Assembly (NCBI GenBank): GCA_900318275.1
Contig: ONJY01000014.1
Coordinates: 1-64,000 of the forward strand
Source of the DNA: an uncultured Bacteroidales bacterium
GTDB lineage: Bacteria; Bacteroidota; Bacteroidia; Bacteroidales; P3
Direction: 5' to 3'
Length of the DNA: 64,000 nt
This document shows positions 1-9,193 of this stretch, piece by piece. Every line of letters begins with the position of its first letter. Position 1 is the stretch's first letter. Under the pieces are notes generated by a model. That model was given only the letters and a program-made list of their open reading frames with translations. It made no database searches and was not told the origin of the DNA. The position numbers and the translations under genes are program-made.

Positions 1-2391
1 CATCCTGACAACTGGATGATTCTGCCTGCAATGACTATCCCCACGGGTCAGTCGTTCACCCTTTCGTGGTATGCCCGCGACTACAGTTATACGGAGAACT
101 ACGGTATCTTCATCGATAACACTGGTACTGTTGCCTCCATGTCTGCCACAACTCCTGTGGCAACATTTACTACGAACGGTACTTCGTATGTCAAGAAGAG
201 CGTAGACCTTAGTGCTTATGCCGGTCAGACCATTTACATAGCTTTCCGTCACTACAATGTGTCGGATGAGTATTGGCTGATGATTGACGACATTCGCGTT
301 GGCGGACCTGAGCTGCCTGTGTTGACCATTGCTGGTCCTTCAGCGGTTGCCGTGAATGGCTCTGCAACATATACTGCCACTACGGATGCAAGTACGTTGA
401 CATGGTATGTCGACGGTGTTCAGCAGTCCAATACAGGTACTACCTTTACCCATACGTTCACTGCTGTTGGTTCGTACACTGTTGTGGCTTCTGCCACCAA
501 TGCCGTAGGAACCACCTCAGACACTATCGTTACTAACGTTGTCAATGCTACCGTGACTTCGTTCCCCTGGGTTGAGAACTTTGAGTCGGTTTCTGTTGAT
601 GCCAGCGGCTTTGGCTCGTTCCCTGTGGGTTGGACCACCTATGCAGACAATGTGACCAACTACAGCCAATATGCCGCTTTTGGTCAGAGTTGGACTATAT
701 ATGGCCAATTTGGATGGCAGGGCAATAGCGCCATGGTTATTACCTACACCAACTCCACTACTCCGTGCAACCGCTGGATGGTCACTCCTCAGCTGAATAT
801 ACCTTCAACGGGTAATTATAAGCTTAAGTTTGATGTCTATGGCTCGAATTACAGTGAAAAGCTTGCCGTGAAAGTGAGCACCACAGGTAACGCCCAGGCT
901 GACTTTACACAGACCCTTATGCCTACAACCACATTGGATGCCGGCGAGGCTACTAAATTGTTAGACTTAAGCGCATACGCTGGTCAGTCTATCTACATTG
1001 CCTTCCAGTGCACCACTACAGATGGTATGTACATTGCTGTTGACAATGTGACTGTCGCCGAATTGGCACCTAATGGCATCGCTTATCTCGACGGTATGGT
1101 TCAGGGCTTCGCTCCCATGGGAACAAGCTTTAATTTCTACACCCTTGTGGAGAATCAGGGTACTGCACCTATGACAAGCTATACGCTGACCTACACCCTC
1201 AACAACGGCACTCCTCAGACCCGTAACGTTACTGGCATCAATGTGGCACCGTTTGATTCGTATATAGACACTGTTACTATCAGCTATCCCACCACTGGTG
1301 CCCTCACCATTGGTCTTGAGGTTAGCGCCCCCAACGGTCAGACCGACCCCAACCCGAGCGACAACACCGGTAGCCTGACTACGACCATCTATGACCCCGC
1401 CACTGCGACACAGCGCATGACCCTGCTTGAGCACTTCACCACCGCTGTGTGCCCGAACTGCCCTTCAGCCCATACTCGCCTTGACAATGTCATGGAGGGA
1501 TTTGAGAACCAGGTGGCTTGGGTCGCCCACCATGTTGGATACTACACCGATAACTACACTCTGCCTGCAGATGAGACTGGTATCATGGGCTTCTATACCG
1601 GTACTTCGTCGTTCGCCCCCGGCATGCTTCTCGACCGTGACCCAGAGAACGTGCCCGGTGAGTACAACGGTATAGTTGGCGGCGTCGGTAGTGAAGCAAC
1701 ACTGCAGAGCCAGTTCAACAACGCTATTAGCAAGCCTGCTTTCGTGACCGTGGGTCTGCAGAACGTGATCTACGATGCCAGCACCCGCCAGGTGAGCTTC
1801 GATGTGAACGGCGCATTTACGTCTGCTATTACCGGTGATGTGCGCCTCACTGTCTACATCACTGAGGATAGTCTTATTGGTACCCAGAGTGGTGCCACAG
1901 GTAACTATCGTCACGATCACGTGCTGCGTGCTGTCATCACCGACTACTGGGGTGACGCTCTCACCAGCACCAACGCCAACGACACCTACAGCAAGCACTA
2001 CACCTACACGCTGCCTGCAACCTGGAACTATGGCAAGTGCCGCCTGACGGCCTTCGTCAACATGTACAGCAACAGTTTCAGCAACCGTAAGGTCCTCAAC
2101 GCCACCAAGAGCAGCTTCTTGAGCGAAAACCTTGGTATCGAGGATGTGAAGCCCGCCATCAGCGTGAAGATGTGGCCGAACCCCGTTGCCGAGATGGCCT
2201 TCGTGGAGGCTGAGAGCACTATACGCAGCTATGAGGTTGTTAACTCCCTCGGTCAGCGCGTGATGGGTGCAGAGCATGTCAATGCCAGCGCCCTTGAGCT
2301 GAACGTCAGCGGTCTTGCCGCCGGTGTCTACTTTGTCAGCGTGACAACCGACAACGGTGTCTCCACCGAGCGCCTGAGCGTTGTGAAGTAA
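1..2391 (+). CDS. T9SS-exported multidomain adhesin-like protein with Omp28-like domain (5' end missing)
   Basis: The reading frame is open from base 1 (HPDNWM...), so the start lies outside the window; 796 residues are visible. In order: the end of a cleaved-adhesin/jelly-roll type domain (bases 1-300, ending DDIRVGG), a PKD/Ig-like domain (about 310-545), a second cleaved-adhesin type domain (about 550-1065, starting FPWVENFE), a CARDB-like beta domain (about 1075-1400), an Omp28-like domain with a thioredoxin-type CPNC motif in LLEHFTTAVCPNCPSAH (about 1400-2080), and a C-terminal type A T9SS sorting domain (about 2140-2391; MWPNPV, GLAAGVYFV, STERLSVVK). Family knowledge: such proteins cross the outer membrane by type IX secretion and are attached or released at the surface. 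The ligand is unknown. Confidence 0.85.
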   Translation, partial: HPDNWMILPAMTIPTGQSFTLSWYARDYSYTENYGIFIDNTGTVASMSATTPVATFTTNGTSYVKKSVDLSAYAGQTIYIAFRHYNVSDEYWLMIDDIRVGGPELPVLTIAGPSAVAVNGSATYTATTDASTLTWYVDGVQQSNTGTTFTHTFTAVGSYTVVASATNAVGTTSDTIVTNVVNATVTSFPWVENFESVSVDASGFGSFPVGWTTYADNVTNYSQYAAFGQSWTIYGQFGWQGNSAMVITYTNSTTPCNRWMVTPQLNIPSTGNYKLKFDVYGSNYSEKLAVKVSTTGNAQADFTQTLMPTTTLDAGEATKLLDLSAYAGQSIYIAFQCTTTDGMYIAVDNVTVAELAPNGIAYLDGMVQGFAPMGTSFNFYTLVENQGTAPMTSYTLTYTLNNGTPQTRNVTGINVAPFDSYIDTVTISYPTTGALTIGLEVSAPNGQTDPNPSDNTGSLTTTIYDPATATQRMTLLEHFTTAVCPNCPSAHTRLDNVMEGFENQVAWVAHHVGYYTDNYTLPADETGIMGFYTGTSSFAPGMLLDRDPENVPGEYNGIVGGVGSEATLQSQFNNAISKPAFVTVGLQNVIYDASTRQVSFDVNGAFTSAITGDVRLTVYITEDSLIGTQSGATGNYRHDHVLRAVITDYWGDALTSTNANDTYSKHYTYTLPATWNYGKCRLTAFVNMYSNSFSNRKVLNATKSSFLSENLGIEDVKPAISVKMWPNPVAEMAFVEAESTIRSYEVVNSLGQRVMGAEHVNASALELNVSGLAAGVYFVSVTTDNGVSTERLSVVK

Positions 2392-2394
2392 ATT

Positions 2395-2415
2395 GGTTAT
2401 TGGTTATAGGTTAAA
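2395..2415. repeat. 7-bp tandem repeat (GGTTATT/GGTTATA/GGTTAAA)
   Basis: Three 7-bp units begin 3 bp after the stop codon of the adhesin. They belong to the same 7-bp-period family seen at 10565, 16394, 17008, 29861, 42774 and 45965. Confidence 0.6.
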
Positions 2416-2451
2416 GAAAACCGAGATAGCCAATAAGTTATAAAAAATGTG

Positions 2452-2484
2452 ACGCGGGATGCAATATAATGTTGCATCCCGCGT
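2452..2484. terminator. Hairpin between adhesin and next gene
   Basis: Perfect 13-bp stem ACGCGGGATGCAA / TTGCATCCCGCGT with a 7-nt loop. The following sequence is AT-rich but not a pure T tract. It probably ends the adhesin transcript. Confidence 0.6.
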
Positions 2485-2511
2485 TATTATGTCTAAAATA
2501 TTGTATTATAC

Positions 2512-3108
2512 ATGAAAAGAACACTGACAATAGTTGCCTTGATGCTGATGGCTACGGTGGGTTTCTCGCAGCAGGTGGCATCACGTGCCAAGGCTATGCG
2601 CATGATGAGTTTCAGCCGTCCGGAATACCTTATCAAGGATATCAAGGTGTACACCGACACAATGACTGTGTACTCCTTGGCGGGCTACATCATCTATCCG
2701 TTCGGCGAGTGGAGTTCTGTGGAGCAGTATATCACCGACAACCAGCTGAGCTGGTATCGTGATATCGGCTACAAGAAGTACTATGATTCGATGGAGGTGA
2801 GTGTGAACCGTATGCGTCGCTATGACGACAGCTACATAGACCTCTACTACAGTATCTGGACCAAGAAGGTGGAGCTGCTTGGCGGCTATATCACCGACAA
2901 GGAGGTAAAGCTGGTGAACGGTCTGCATGTGGGTATGTCAAAGGACGATGTGTTCAGCGTGTTCTTCAAGAAGTACCCCAAGTCGTATACCAGCGACGTG
3001 GCGGTGTTGAAAGTGATAAGTGGTGCCGGCGAGGTGGCAGAGATATACACCTTCCGCGGACAGAAGCTGAAACACATAAAGATAGAGACGGCGTATAAGT
3101 ACTATTGA
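2512..3108 (+). CDS. Secreted hypothetical protein
   Basis: 198 residues with an N-terminal signal peptide (MKRTLTIVALMLMATVGFSQ, cleavage near residue 19). The mature part is about 178 residues, rich in Tyr, Lys and Asp, with no domain I recognise. Its stop TGA (3106-3108) overlaps the nadD ATG (3108-3110), so the two genes are probably translationally coupled. Likely periplasmic or outer-membrane associated; function unknown. Confidence 0.75.
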   Translation: MKRTLTIVALMLMATVGFSQQVASRAKAMRMMSFSRPEYLIKDIKVYTDTMTVYSLAGYIIYPFGEWSSVEQYITDNQLSWYRDIGYKKYYDSMEVSVNRMRRYDDSYIDLYYSIWTKKVELLGGYITDKEVKLVNGLHVGMSKDDVFSVFFKKYPKSYTSDVAVLKVISGAGEVAEIYTFRGQKLKHIKIETAYKYY

Positions 3109-3686
3109 TGAAACGTACCGCTCTGTTCTTCGGGTCCTTCAACCCGATACATGTGGGACACCTCATCATTGCCGAGACCATGCAGCAGCAGGAAGGCATC
3201 GATGAGGTGTGGTTTGTGGTAAGTCCGCATAACCCGCTGAAAGAGCGTGCGACACTGCTGGCCGACCATCACAGGCTGCAGATGGTGAGGAGGGCCATAG
3301 AGGACAACTACCGCCTGCGGGCGTGCGACATAGAGATGCACCTGCCGGTGCCGAGCTACACGGTGGTGACATTGGCAGCGCTAGGCGAGAAATACCCCGA
3401 CAGGGAGTTCTGCCTCATAATGGGTAGCGACAACCTGGCCAGCATACACCGTTGGCGTAACTATGAATACATACTGCAGAACTACCGTATATACGTCTAT
3501 CCGAGGCCAGGAAGTGAACATTGTGCGTTGAGGGATCATCCGATGGTGACGATGGTGGATGTGCCGATGATGGACATAAGCTCCAGCTATATCAGGGCAC
3601 AGATAGCGGCAAGAAAAGATGTGCGCTACCTGCTGACAGAGCCGGTGTATAAGTATCTGACGGAGATGCATTTCTATGAGTCGTAG
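3108..3686 (+). CDS. nadD: Nicotinate-nucleotide adenylyltransferase
   Basis: 192 residues. Joins nicotinate mononucleotide and ATP to give deamido-NAD in NAD synthesis; cytoplasmic. The N-terminal nucleotidyltransferase motif GSFNPIHVGHL supplies the GxFxPxHxGH signature, and the C-terminal SSSYIRAQIA matches the second ATP-binding motif (SSTxIR). The length is typical. I take the ATG at 3108, which overlaps the upstream stop, rather than the TTG just before it. Confidence 0.93.
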   Translation: MKRTALFFGSFNPIHVGHLIIAETMQQQEGIDEVWFVVSPHNPLKERATLLADHHRLQMVRRAIEDNYRLRACDIEMHLPVPSYTVVTLAALGEKYPDREFCLIMGSDNLASIHRWRNYEYILQNYRIYVYPRPGSEHCALRDHPMVTMVDVPMMDISSSYIRAQIAARKDVRYLLTEPVYKYLTEMHFYES

Positions 3687-3724
3687 AGACGTAGAGTTAT
3701 GGGAAAAAAGTAATACAGATAATC

Positions 3725-5746
3725 ATGAAAAAAGGTTTGAAAGTTTTGTTGTGGGTGGTCGGAATATTGCTGGCCGTAATTATCATTGTGTCGCTATTGG
3801 CAGGCCCGATAGCTAAAGGCTACATCAACGGACACGGAGAAGAACTGACCGGACGCAAGGTGCATGTTGAGCATGTGGGTCTGAATCTGCTGACGGGTAC
3901 CGTGAATGTGCGTGGACTTGACGTATATGAAGACGATGGCGAGGAGGTCTTTGCCGGCTTCGACACACTTGACGTCCGTGCACACCTGCTGCAGATACCA
4001 TTCAAGGTGATAAACCTGCGCCATATAACATTGGCAGGATTGCACGCCAATATAATACAGGAAGGAAAGCACTTCAACTTCGCCAGTCTGATAGAGCATT
4101 TCAGCAGTAATGACAGTACGGCTGTCAAGGACACCACCCCCAGTGGCTGGGTGATGAAGTTCTACAACATAAACATCCGTCACGCCAGCCTCAACTACGA
4201 CGACATGCTCAACCACAAAGGCATACACCTGCCCGACATTAACTTGAGTGTACCGGGCTTTGTGTTGGGTGGTGATGAAGGCAGTGAGGGCGGTCTGAAT
4301 ATCGGCTTTGACAGAGGCGGTACGCTGAATGTCGATGCTAACTACGACACAAAGGAGAACACATATCATGTGGACGTGAACCTTGATGGTTTTGCTGTTC
4401 AGAACCTTGACAGCTATCTGGCTGACATGTTGAGATATGATAATCTGCGAGGCAGTGTTGACGCTCACATCACCGCCGACGGAAATGTGAACGACATAAT
4501 GAAGAGCAGAATAGGTGGCACGGTGGCTGTCAACGGCGTGGATTTGACTGGTAGCAAAGGCCCTGTGGCCGGTTTTGATGCTCTTACAGTGAAGGTGAAT
4601 AACATTAATCTTGATGACAACCTCTTTGACATAGGGGAGGTGTGTCTCAGCGGCCTTAAAGCCACTTATGAGCAGTGGAAGGAGTATAGTAACATAAACC
4701 TCTTGCTGCCGAAGAAAGAGAAACAGGGTGTTACCTTGCAGAGTGGTATTGATGATGGCAGCCAAGAGACTGTACAAAAGGAGGAGGAACCTACAGGGAA
4801 GCCCATGCAGCTGCATGTGGGGAGTTTGAGAGTGGTAGATGCCGCTGTAACATATAATGACCACACGCTGCCGGATGAGTTCCACTTCCCCATAACCGGA
4901 CTTAATGTCAGTGCCGACGACTTGACCACCGCTGGCGGCAATAATGCCCAGGTGCGTGCCACTCTGCCTGGAGGCGGTCATCTCATGGTGCGATGGAAAG
5001 GCAATCTCGCAAACTGGAAGAGTTATCAGGACATCTTCCTCTCCATCAAGGGTCTCGACATGCGCCAGCTTGGCCCGTGGGCTGTGGCATATACGGGCTA
5101 TCCGATAGAAGACGGTATCTTTGGCCTTACAACACGTCTGGCTATAAACAACAGTAACCTTGACAACCAGAACAAGATAGACATATATAAAGCCAAGGTT
5201 GGCGACCGTCGCAAGGATGTTTCTGCTGAGGTGAAGATTCCGCTCAAGGCAGCCCTTTATATCCTCAAGGACAAAGATGACAAGATACTCATAGAGATGC
5301 CCGTCAAGGGTAATATAGACAATCCTGAGTTTAACTACATGAAGGTGGTGTGGAAGACCTTGGGTAACCTCTTGGTCAAGGTGGCCACGTCGCCGGCTCG
5401 TGCACTTGGCTCGGCTCTGGGTATCAACAGCGACGACCTTGAGTTCATGGAGGTGTCACCGGATCAGCATGGTCTTACTTCAGAGCAGTACCACAAGCTG
5501 TCAGACTTGTCTACAATTGCGTTGAGCGATTCACGAGTCACCATCACCCTTACGCTGCAGATGCCGGCCACCGATGGCGAGGATGGCGACAAGCGCTCGG
5601 AATGGCTCAACGAGCAGGTGCGTCACTATGTTGCTGAACAGGGTGTCCCGGAAGGAAGTATCGTCGTTGTCACCGGAGAACCTCTTACAGACAAGAAGGC
5701 AAAGGCAGGATACACCATAACATCTGAAATGACGATAGAGGAATAA
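3725..5746 (+). CDS. AsmA-like / DUF748 family envelope protein
   Basis: 673 residues. One N-terminal membrane segment (residues 7-27, VLLWVVGILLAVIIIVSLLA) is followed by a long beta-rich region, beginning GRKVHVEHVGLNLLTGTVNV as in DUF748/AsmA-like proteins, and a C-terminal region ending YTITSEMTIEE. By family resemblance it is an inner-membrane-anchored periplasmic protein that may act in lipid transfer or outer-membrane assembly; this is inference. It stops 3 nt before parE, suggesting co-transcription. Confidence 0.75.
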   Translation: MKKGLKVLLWVVGILLAVIIIVSLLAGPIAKGYINGHGEELTGRKVHVEHVGLNLLTGTVNVRGLDVYEDDGEEVFAGFDTLDVRAHLLQIPFKVINLRHITLAGLHANIIQEGKHFNFASLIEHFSSNDSTAVKDTTPSGWVMKFYNINIRHASLNYDDMLNHKGIHLPDINLSVPGFVLGGDEGSEGGLNIGFDRGGTLNVDANYDTKENTYHVDVNLDGFAVQNLDSYLADMLRYDNLRGSVDAHITADGNVNDIMKSRIGGTVAVNGVDLTGSKGPVAGFDALTVKVNNINLDDNLFDIGEVCLSGLKATYEQWKEYSNINLLLPKKEKQGVTLQSGIDDGSQETVQKEEEPTGKPMQLHVGSLRVVDAAVTYNDHTLPDEFHFPITGLNVSADDLTTAGGNNAQVRATLPGGGHLMVRWKGNLANWKSYQDIFLSIKGLDMRQLGPWAVAYTGYPIEDGIFGLTTRLAINNSNLDNQNKIDIYKAKVGDRRKDVSAEVKIPLKAALYILKDKDDKILIEMPVKGNIDNPEFNYMKVVWKTLGNLLVKVATSPARALGSALGINSDDLEFMEVSPDQHGLTSEQYHKLSDLSTIALSDSRVTITLTLQMPATDGEDGDKRSEWLNEQVRHYVAEQGVPEGSIVVVTGEPLTDKKAKAGYTITSEMTIEE

Positions 5747-5749
5747 CAC

Positions 5750-7654
5750 ATGTCAGAAGAAACACTCATCCCGCAGAATAATGCTGCCGACTATAATGAT
5801 GACAGCATAGTACATCTTGAAGATATGGAACATATCCGGCTGCGTCCGGGTATGTATATCGGCAAATTGGGCGACGGCTCAAGTCACGATGACGGCATAT
5901 ATGTGCTTATCAAAGAGGTTATAGACAACTCAATTGATGAGTTTACCTCTGGCTTTGGCAAGAAGATTGAGGTGAAGATAAACTTTTCCGACCGTCGTGT
6001 GAGTATTCGTGACTATGGTCGCGGTATACCTCTCGGTAAACTTGTAGAGGCGGTCAGCAAGCTCAATACTGGCGCCAAATATGACAGCAAGGTGTTCCAG
6101 AAATCTGTCGGCCTCAATGGTGTCGGCACCAAGGCTGTGAATGCATTGAGTAGTTATTTCCGTGTGCAGGCCTTCCGTGATGGAAAGACTCGCTGGGCTG
6201 AATTCGCCGACGGCAAGCTTACAAACGATAGCGGTATCGTGGCCGACAAAAGCCCCGATACGGGTACGCTGGTAGAGTTTGTGCCGGACAGCAAGCTGTT
6301 CGGCAACTATCACTTCATCAGTGAGTATGTGGAGCGCCGTATATGGAACTACGCCTACCTGAACCGTGGCCTTACAATGTACTACAACGACAGGCGTTAC
6401 TACTCGAAGAACGGCCTGCTCGACCTCTTGGAGAACAACTTGCAGACTGAGCCTCTGTACCCAATAATACATATCAAGGATGGGGACTTCGAGGCCGCCT
6501 TTACGCACCTCAACGGCCAGAACAACGACTATTACTATTCTTTCGTCAACGGCCAGCATACTACCGAGGGTGGCACCCACCAAAGCGCTTTCCGTGAGGC
6601 TTATGCACGTGTGGTAAAGGACTTTATTAAGAAAGACTATGCCCCGGAAGTGATACGCGGAGGTCTTGTATGTGCTCTTTGTGTACGCATTCAGGAACCC
6701 GTGTTTGAAGCCCAGACGAAGACTAAGCTTGGGTCTACCCACCTTGAGCCCAACAAGGTCGACGGCACCAACGACAGCCCCCTGCTTAAAACCTATGTGC
6801 TCGACATCCTGAAGCGTCACCTTGATAATTATCTGCACATCCATGCCGATACAGCCGAGGCTCTGTTGGCAAAGATAAACGCCAATGAAAAAGAGCGCAA
6901 AGATATTGCGGGTATAAAGAAGATTGCCAGAGAGGGTGCAAAAAAAGCCTCGCTTAACAACCGCAAGTTGCGTGATTGTCATGTTCATTACAACACCAAT
7001 CATGCCCGCCGCCTTGAGAGTACAATTTTTATTACAGAGGGTGACTCGGCATCCGGCTCCATCACAAAGAGTCGCGATGTCGACACACAGGCCGTCTTCT
7101 CGCTTCGTGGCAAACCGAAGAATACCTATAGCATAAGCAAGGTGGATGTGTATAAGAACGAGGAATTGAACCTTCTGCACAATGCTCTTGACATAGATGA
7201 GTCGCTTGACAACCTCCGTTACAACAATGTTGTCATAGCTACAGATGCTGATGTCGACGGCATGCATATCCGCCTCCTCCTGCTCACTTTCTTCCTTCGC
7301 TTCTATCCCGAGCTGGTGTCCTCCGGGCATGTGTACATACTTCAGACCCCCTTGTTCCGTGTGCGCAATAAACAGAAGACAACTTATTGCTACACTGACG
7401 ATGAGCGTATAGCAGCCATCAAGGCTACCCCGAGTGCGGAAATTACACGATTCAAAGGTCTTGGTGAAATCTCGCCAGAGGAATTCAAGAACTTTATAGG
7501 TAAGGATATGCGTCTCGACCCGGTTCTTTTACACAAGGAGTTCGACACAGACCGTACGCTTTCCTTCTACATGGGAGAGAATACTATAGAGCGTCGTGAG
7601 TTTATCATGCAGAACTTACGCATAGAGGACGATGAGAGTATAGTGGTGGCATAA
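5750..7654 (+). CDS. parE: DNA topoisomerase IV subunit B (type IIA, GyrB/ParE family)
   Basis: 634 residues. GHKL ATPase motifs are visible: [10 protein letters not shown] (about 56-65), DYGRGIPLG, and the lid [14 protein letters not shown]. The TOPRIM motifs are TEGDSASG and [10 protein letters not shown]. The length fits the short ParE form rather than gyrase B with its insertion. It is the ATPase subunit of the decatenating topoisomerase; the partner parC is not adjacent downstream. It follows the AsmA-like gene by 3 nt. Confidence 0.92.
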   Translation: MSEETLIPQNNAADYNDDSIVHLEDMEHIRLRPGMYIGKLGDGSSHDDGIYVLIKEVIDNSIDEFTSGFGKKIEVKINFSDRRVSIRDYGRGIPLGKLVEAVSKLNTGAKYDSKVFQKSVGLNGVGTKAVNALSSYFRVQAFRDGKTRWAEFADGKLTNDSGIVADKSPDTGTLVEFVPDSKLFGNYHFISEYVERRIWNYAYLNRGLTMYYNDRRYYSKNGLLDLLENNLQTEPLYPIIHIKDGDFEAAFTHLNGQNNDYYYSFVNGQHTTEGGTHQSAFREAYARVVKDFIKKDYAPEVIRGGLVCALCVRIQEPVFEAQTKTKLGSTHLEPNKVDGTNDSPLLKTYVLDILKRHLDNYLHIHADTAEALLAKINANEKERKDIAGIKKIAREGAKKASLNNRKLRDCHVHYNTNHARRLESTIFITEGDSASGSITKSRDVDTQAVFSLRGKPKNTYSISKVDVYKNEELNLLHNALDIDESLDNLRYNNVVIATDADVDGMHIRLLLLTFFLRFYPELVSSGHVYILQTPLFRVRNKQKTTYCYTDDERIAAIKATPSAEITRFKGLGEISPEEFKNFIGKDMRLDPVLLHKEFDTDRTLSFYMGENTIERREFIMQNLRIEDDESIVVA

Positions 7655-7659
7655 AAAAA

Positions 7660-7691
7660 TTTGGTCAGTTTCACTTTTTTTACTAATATTG
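7660..7691 (+). promoter_or_regulatory. Bacteroidetes-type promoter
   Basis: -33 TTTG (7660-7663), 20-bp spacer, and a -7 box TAATATTG (7684-7691, one mismatch to TAnnTTTG). It lies just after the parE stop and about 19 nt before the next ATG. Confidence 0.7.
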
Positions 7692-7709
7692 CACCCAAAT
7701 ACTATAACT

Positions 7710-8336
7710 ATGGCAACTACACATAAACACAAGAAGAATCTGATAGTCAGCTACAAGAACCTTACTGACGACATTAAAGAGTTGTTCAAAGAAGCTTATC
7801 CCGATGGCTACAGTAACTATATCACAAAGTTCGTAAAGCCAAATGGCGAGGCTATTTTTGTTGTCCCCTTCGAGACGGATGACACGGCCTATATGGTTAA
7901 GTTCGACGTCAAGATAGATACTCTCGGCGAGGATCTTGACAAGGCACTCTTTGACGATGACAGCGAAGAGACCTCGGAGGAGACAGAGTTCGACAGCCTT
8001 ACTGAGACGCGTGAGAAAGAGGAAGGTATTGTCAACCATCGTGAAGAGCATCTGCGCCACGGTGATTTTGAGGACGTCATTTCCGGTGATAAGAAAAAGA
8101 AGGCCTCCCTCGGCGTCGACAAGGAGGGCCTCAAGGAAGCCTTCGCCGACGACGAGGAAGCCGAGGAGCTTGACAGCTACGACCGTATTGGCGACGACGA
8201 GCCCGAAGATGAGGATTTCGAGCCCTCCGACGAAGACCTTCGTGGCATCGAGGACGAATTCCTCGACGACGAGGTGCCGCCGCTCGACACGAGGTGCCGC
8301 CGCTCGACGCCACAATTCCTGAAGAGGAAATGGTGA
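7710..8336 (+). CDS. Conserved acidic protein, C-terminus altered by a frameshifting duplication
   Basis: Begins ATG 7710 (MATTHKHKKNLIVSYKNL); an in-frame TTG at 7689 lies inside the -7 box and is rejected. Residues 1-75 form a small globular domain, then a very acidic stretch (DDDSEETSEETEFD..., DDEPEDEDFEPSDED). A 20-bp tandem duplication at 8271-8310 shifts the frame, so the present ORF ends in 14 unrelated residues (TRCRRSTPQFLKRK W-stop). Removing one copy would give a protein of about 253 residues ending in a Lys/Ala-rich, histone-H1-like tail encoded at 8311-8491. Function unknown. Confidence 0.7.
   Translation: MATTHKHKKNLIVSYKNLTDDIKELFKEAYPDGYSNYITKFVKPNGEAIFVVPFETDDTAYMVKFDVKIDTLGEDLDKALFDDDSEETSEETEFDSLTETREKEEGIVNHREEHLRHGDFEDVISGDKKKKASLGVDKEGLKEAFADDEEAEELDSYDRIGDDEPEDEDFEPSDEDLRGIEDEFLDDEVPPLDTRCRRSTPQFLKRKW
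8271..8310. repeat. 20-bp tandem duplication
   Basis: GAGGTGCCGCCGCTCGACAC (8271-8290) is followed directly by GAGGTGCCGCCGCTCGACGC (8291-8310), one mismatch. Twenty is not a multiple of 3, so the duplication changes the frame of the host gene. Confidence 0.95.
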
Positions 8337-8491
8337 AAATAGAAAAGCCGGCCAAGAAGACCGCTAAATCGGCGGCAAAGGTGTTGTCCAAAGTCGCCAA
8401 AGCCCCCGCAAAGTCCTCCTCCAAACCTGCCGCGAAGGTCCCCACCAAGTCGGCTTCAAAAACGACGGCCAAGAAATCATCCAAGAAATAG
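8311..8491 (+). pseudogene. Displaced 3' coding segment (Lys/Ala/Ser-rich tail) of the preceding gene
   Basis: In the frame of the second duplication copy the sequence reads VPPLDATIPEEEMVKIEKPA, then a low-complexity tail of KS, AK and SK repeats ending AKKSSKK-stop. It is in frame with the 7710 gene only when 20 bp are removed. The tail resembles the basic H1-like tails found on some bacterial nucleoid proteins. As it stands this part would not be translated with the N-terminus. Confidence 0.7.
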
Positions 8492-8515
8492 AAAACTAAT
8501 AAAATAATCATTATC

Positions 8516-9116
8516 ATGAAGAGTATTGTAAAAGTTTTGGGCCTCACTGCCATCATGGCGCTTGCAGGCTCTCATGTACAGGCACAGTTCCGCCAGTCTA
8601 TCTTCCTCAACGGTCGGCATGGGTGAGGTGGCTCCGTTTGTGCAGGCCGATGCCTATTGGAACATGATCAGCAAGACTTGGCGCAAAAAATATCTTGATG
8701 CCAATGCCTCTGCACCTTCCTACATCAATGTACCTATCATGGCAGGTGTGAGTTATCTCTATGATGAGTTGTGGAACGATATTACTCCTTATGCCGAGTT
8801 CGGCATCGGTGCCGATATGATGTTCATTACCGGTGAAGGTGCTGGCAAAATCAATGGTGTGGAATACAAACGTTTCGCTTATAAACCCTCGACATCCCTT
8901 AGTTGGATGCTCGGCCTTGGCGCCTACTTCGGTCGTCATGTTAGCGCGGGTATTTATTACTATGGGATGGGAACCCACACTATCGACTATACGAGTAGCA
9001 CTCTTAAGAACAATATGCTTGCTAAGACCCAGATGGACACTGACCGTGCCATTAACGCCCCACGTCAGACTCGCAGCGTGGGCTCTTTCGTTCTCCGTCT
9101 GGGGTTCCACTTCTAA
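8516..9116 (+). pseudogene. Outer-membrane beta-barrel protein, interrupted near the N-terminus
   Basis: ATG 8516 opens a clear signal peptide (MKSIVKVLGLTAIMALAGSH, then VQAQFRQSIFLNG) that ends at a TGA near 8626. From about 8610 a different frame encodes a beta-barrel domain (MGEVAPFVQADAYWN... ending VLRLGFHF at 9116) with a typical C-terminal Phe. The mature N-terminus between FLNG and GEVAPF is shorter than such barrels usually are, so an out-of-frame internal deletion is more likely than a single-base slip. Probably a broken OMP or a local assembly fault. Confidence 0.65.
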
Positions 9117-9138
9117 CCTCTGGTACATTATATAATTA

Positions 9139-9175
9139 GATGAAGGGCTCGCCGCATTGTGGCGAGCCCTTCATC
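9139..9175. terminator. Bidirectional terminator between convergent genes
   Basis: Perfect 15-bp stem GATGAAGGGCTCGCC / GGCGAGCCCTTCATC with a 7-nt loop, placed between the OMP gene (plus) and serS (minus). Confidence 0.75.
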
Positions 9176-9193
9176 GTTATGGTCGTTATGATA

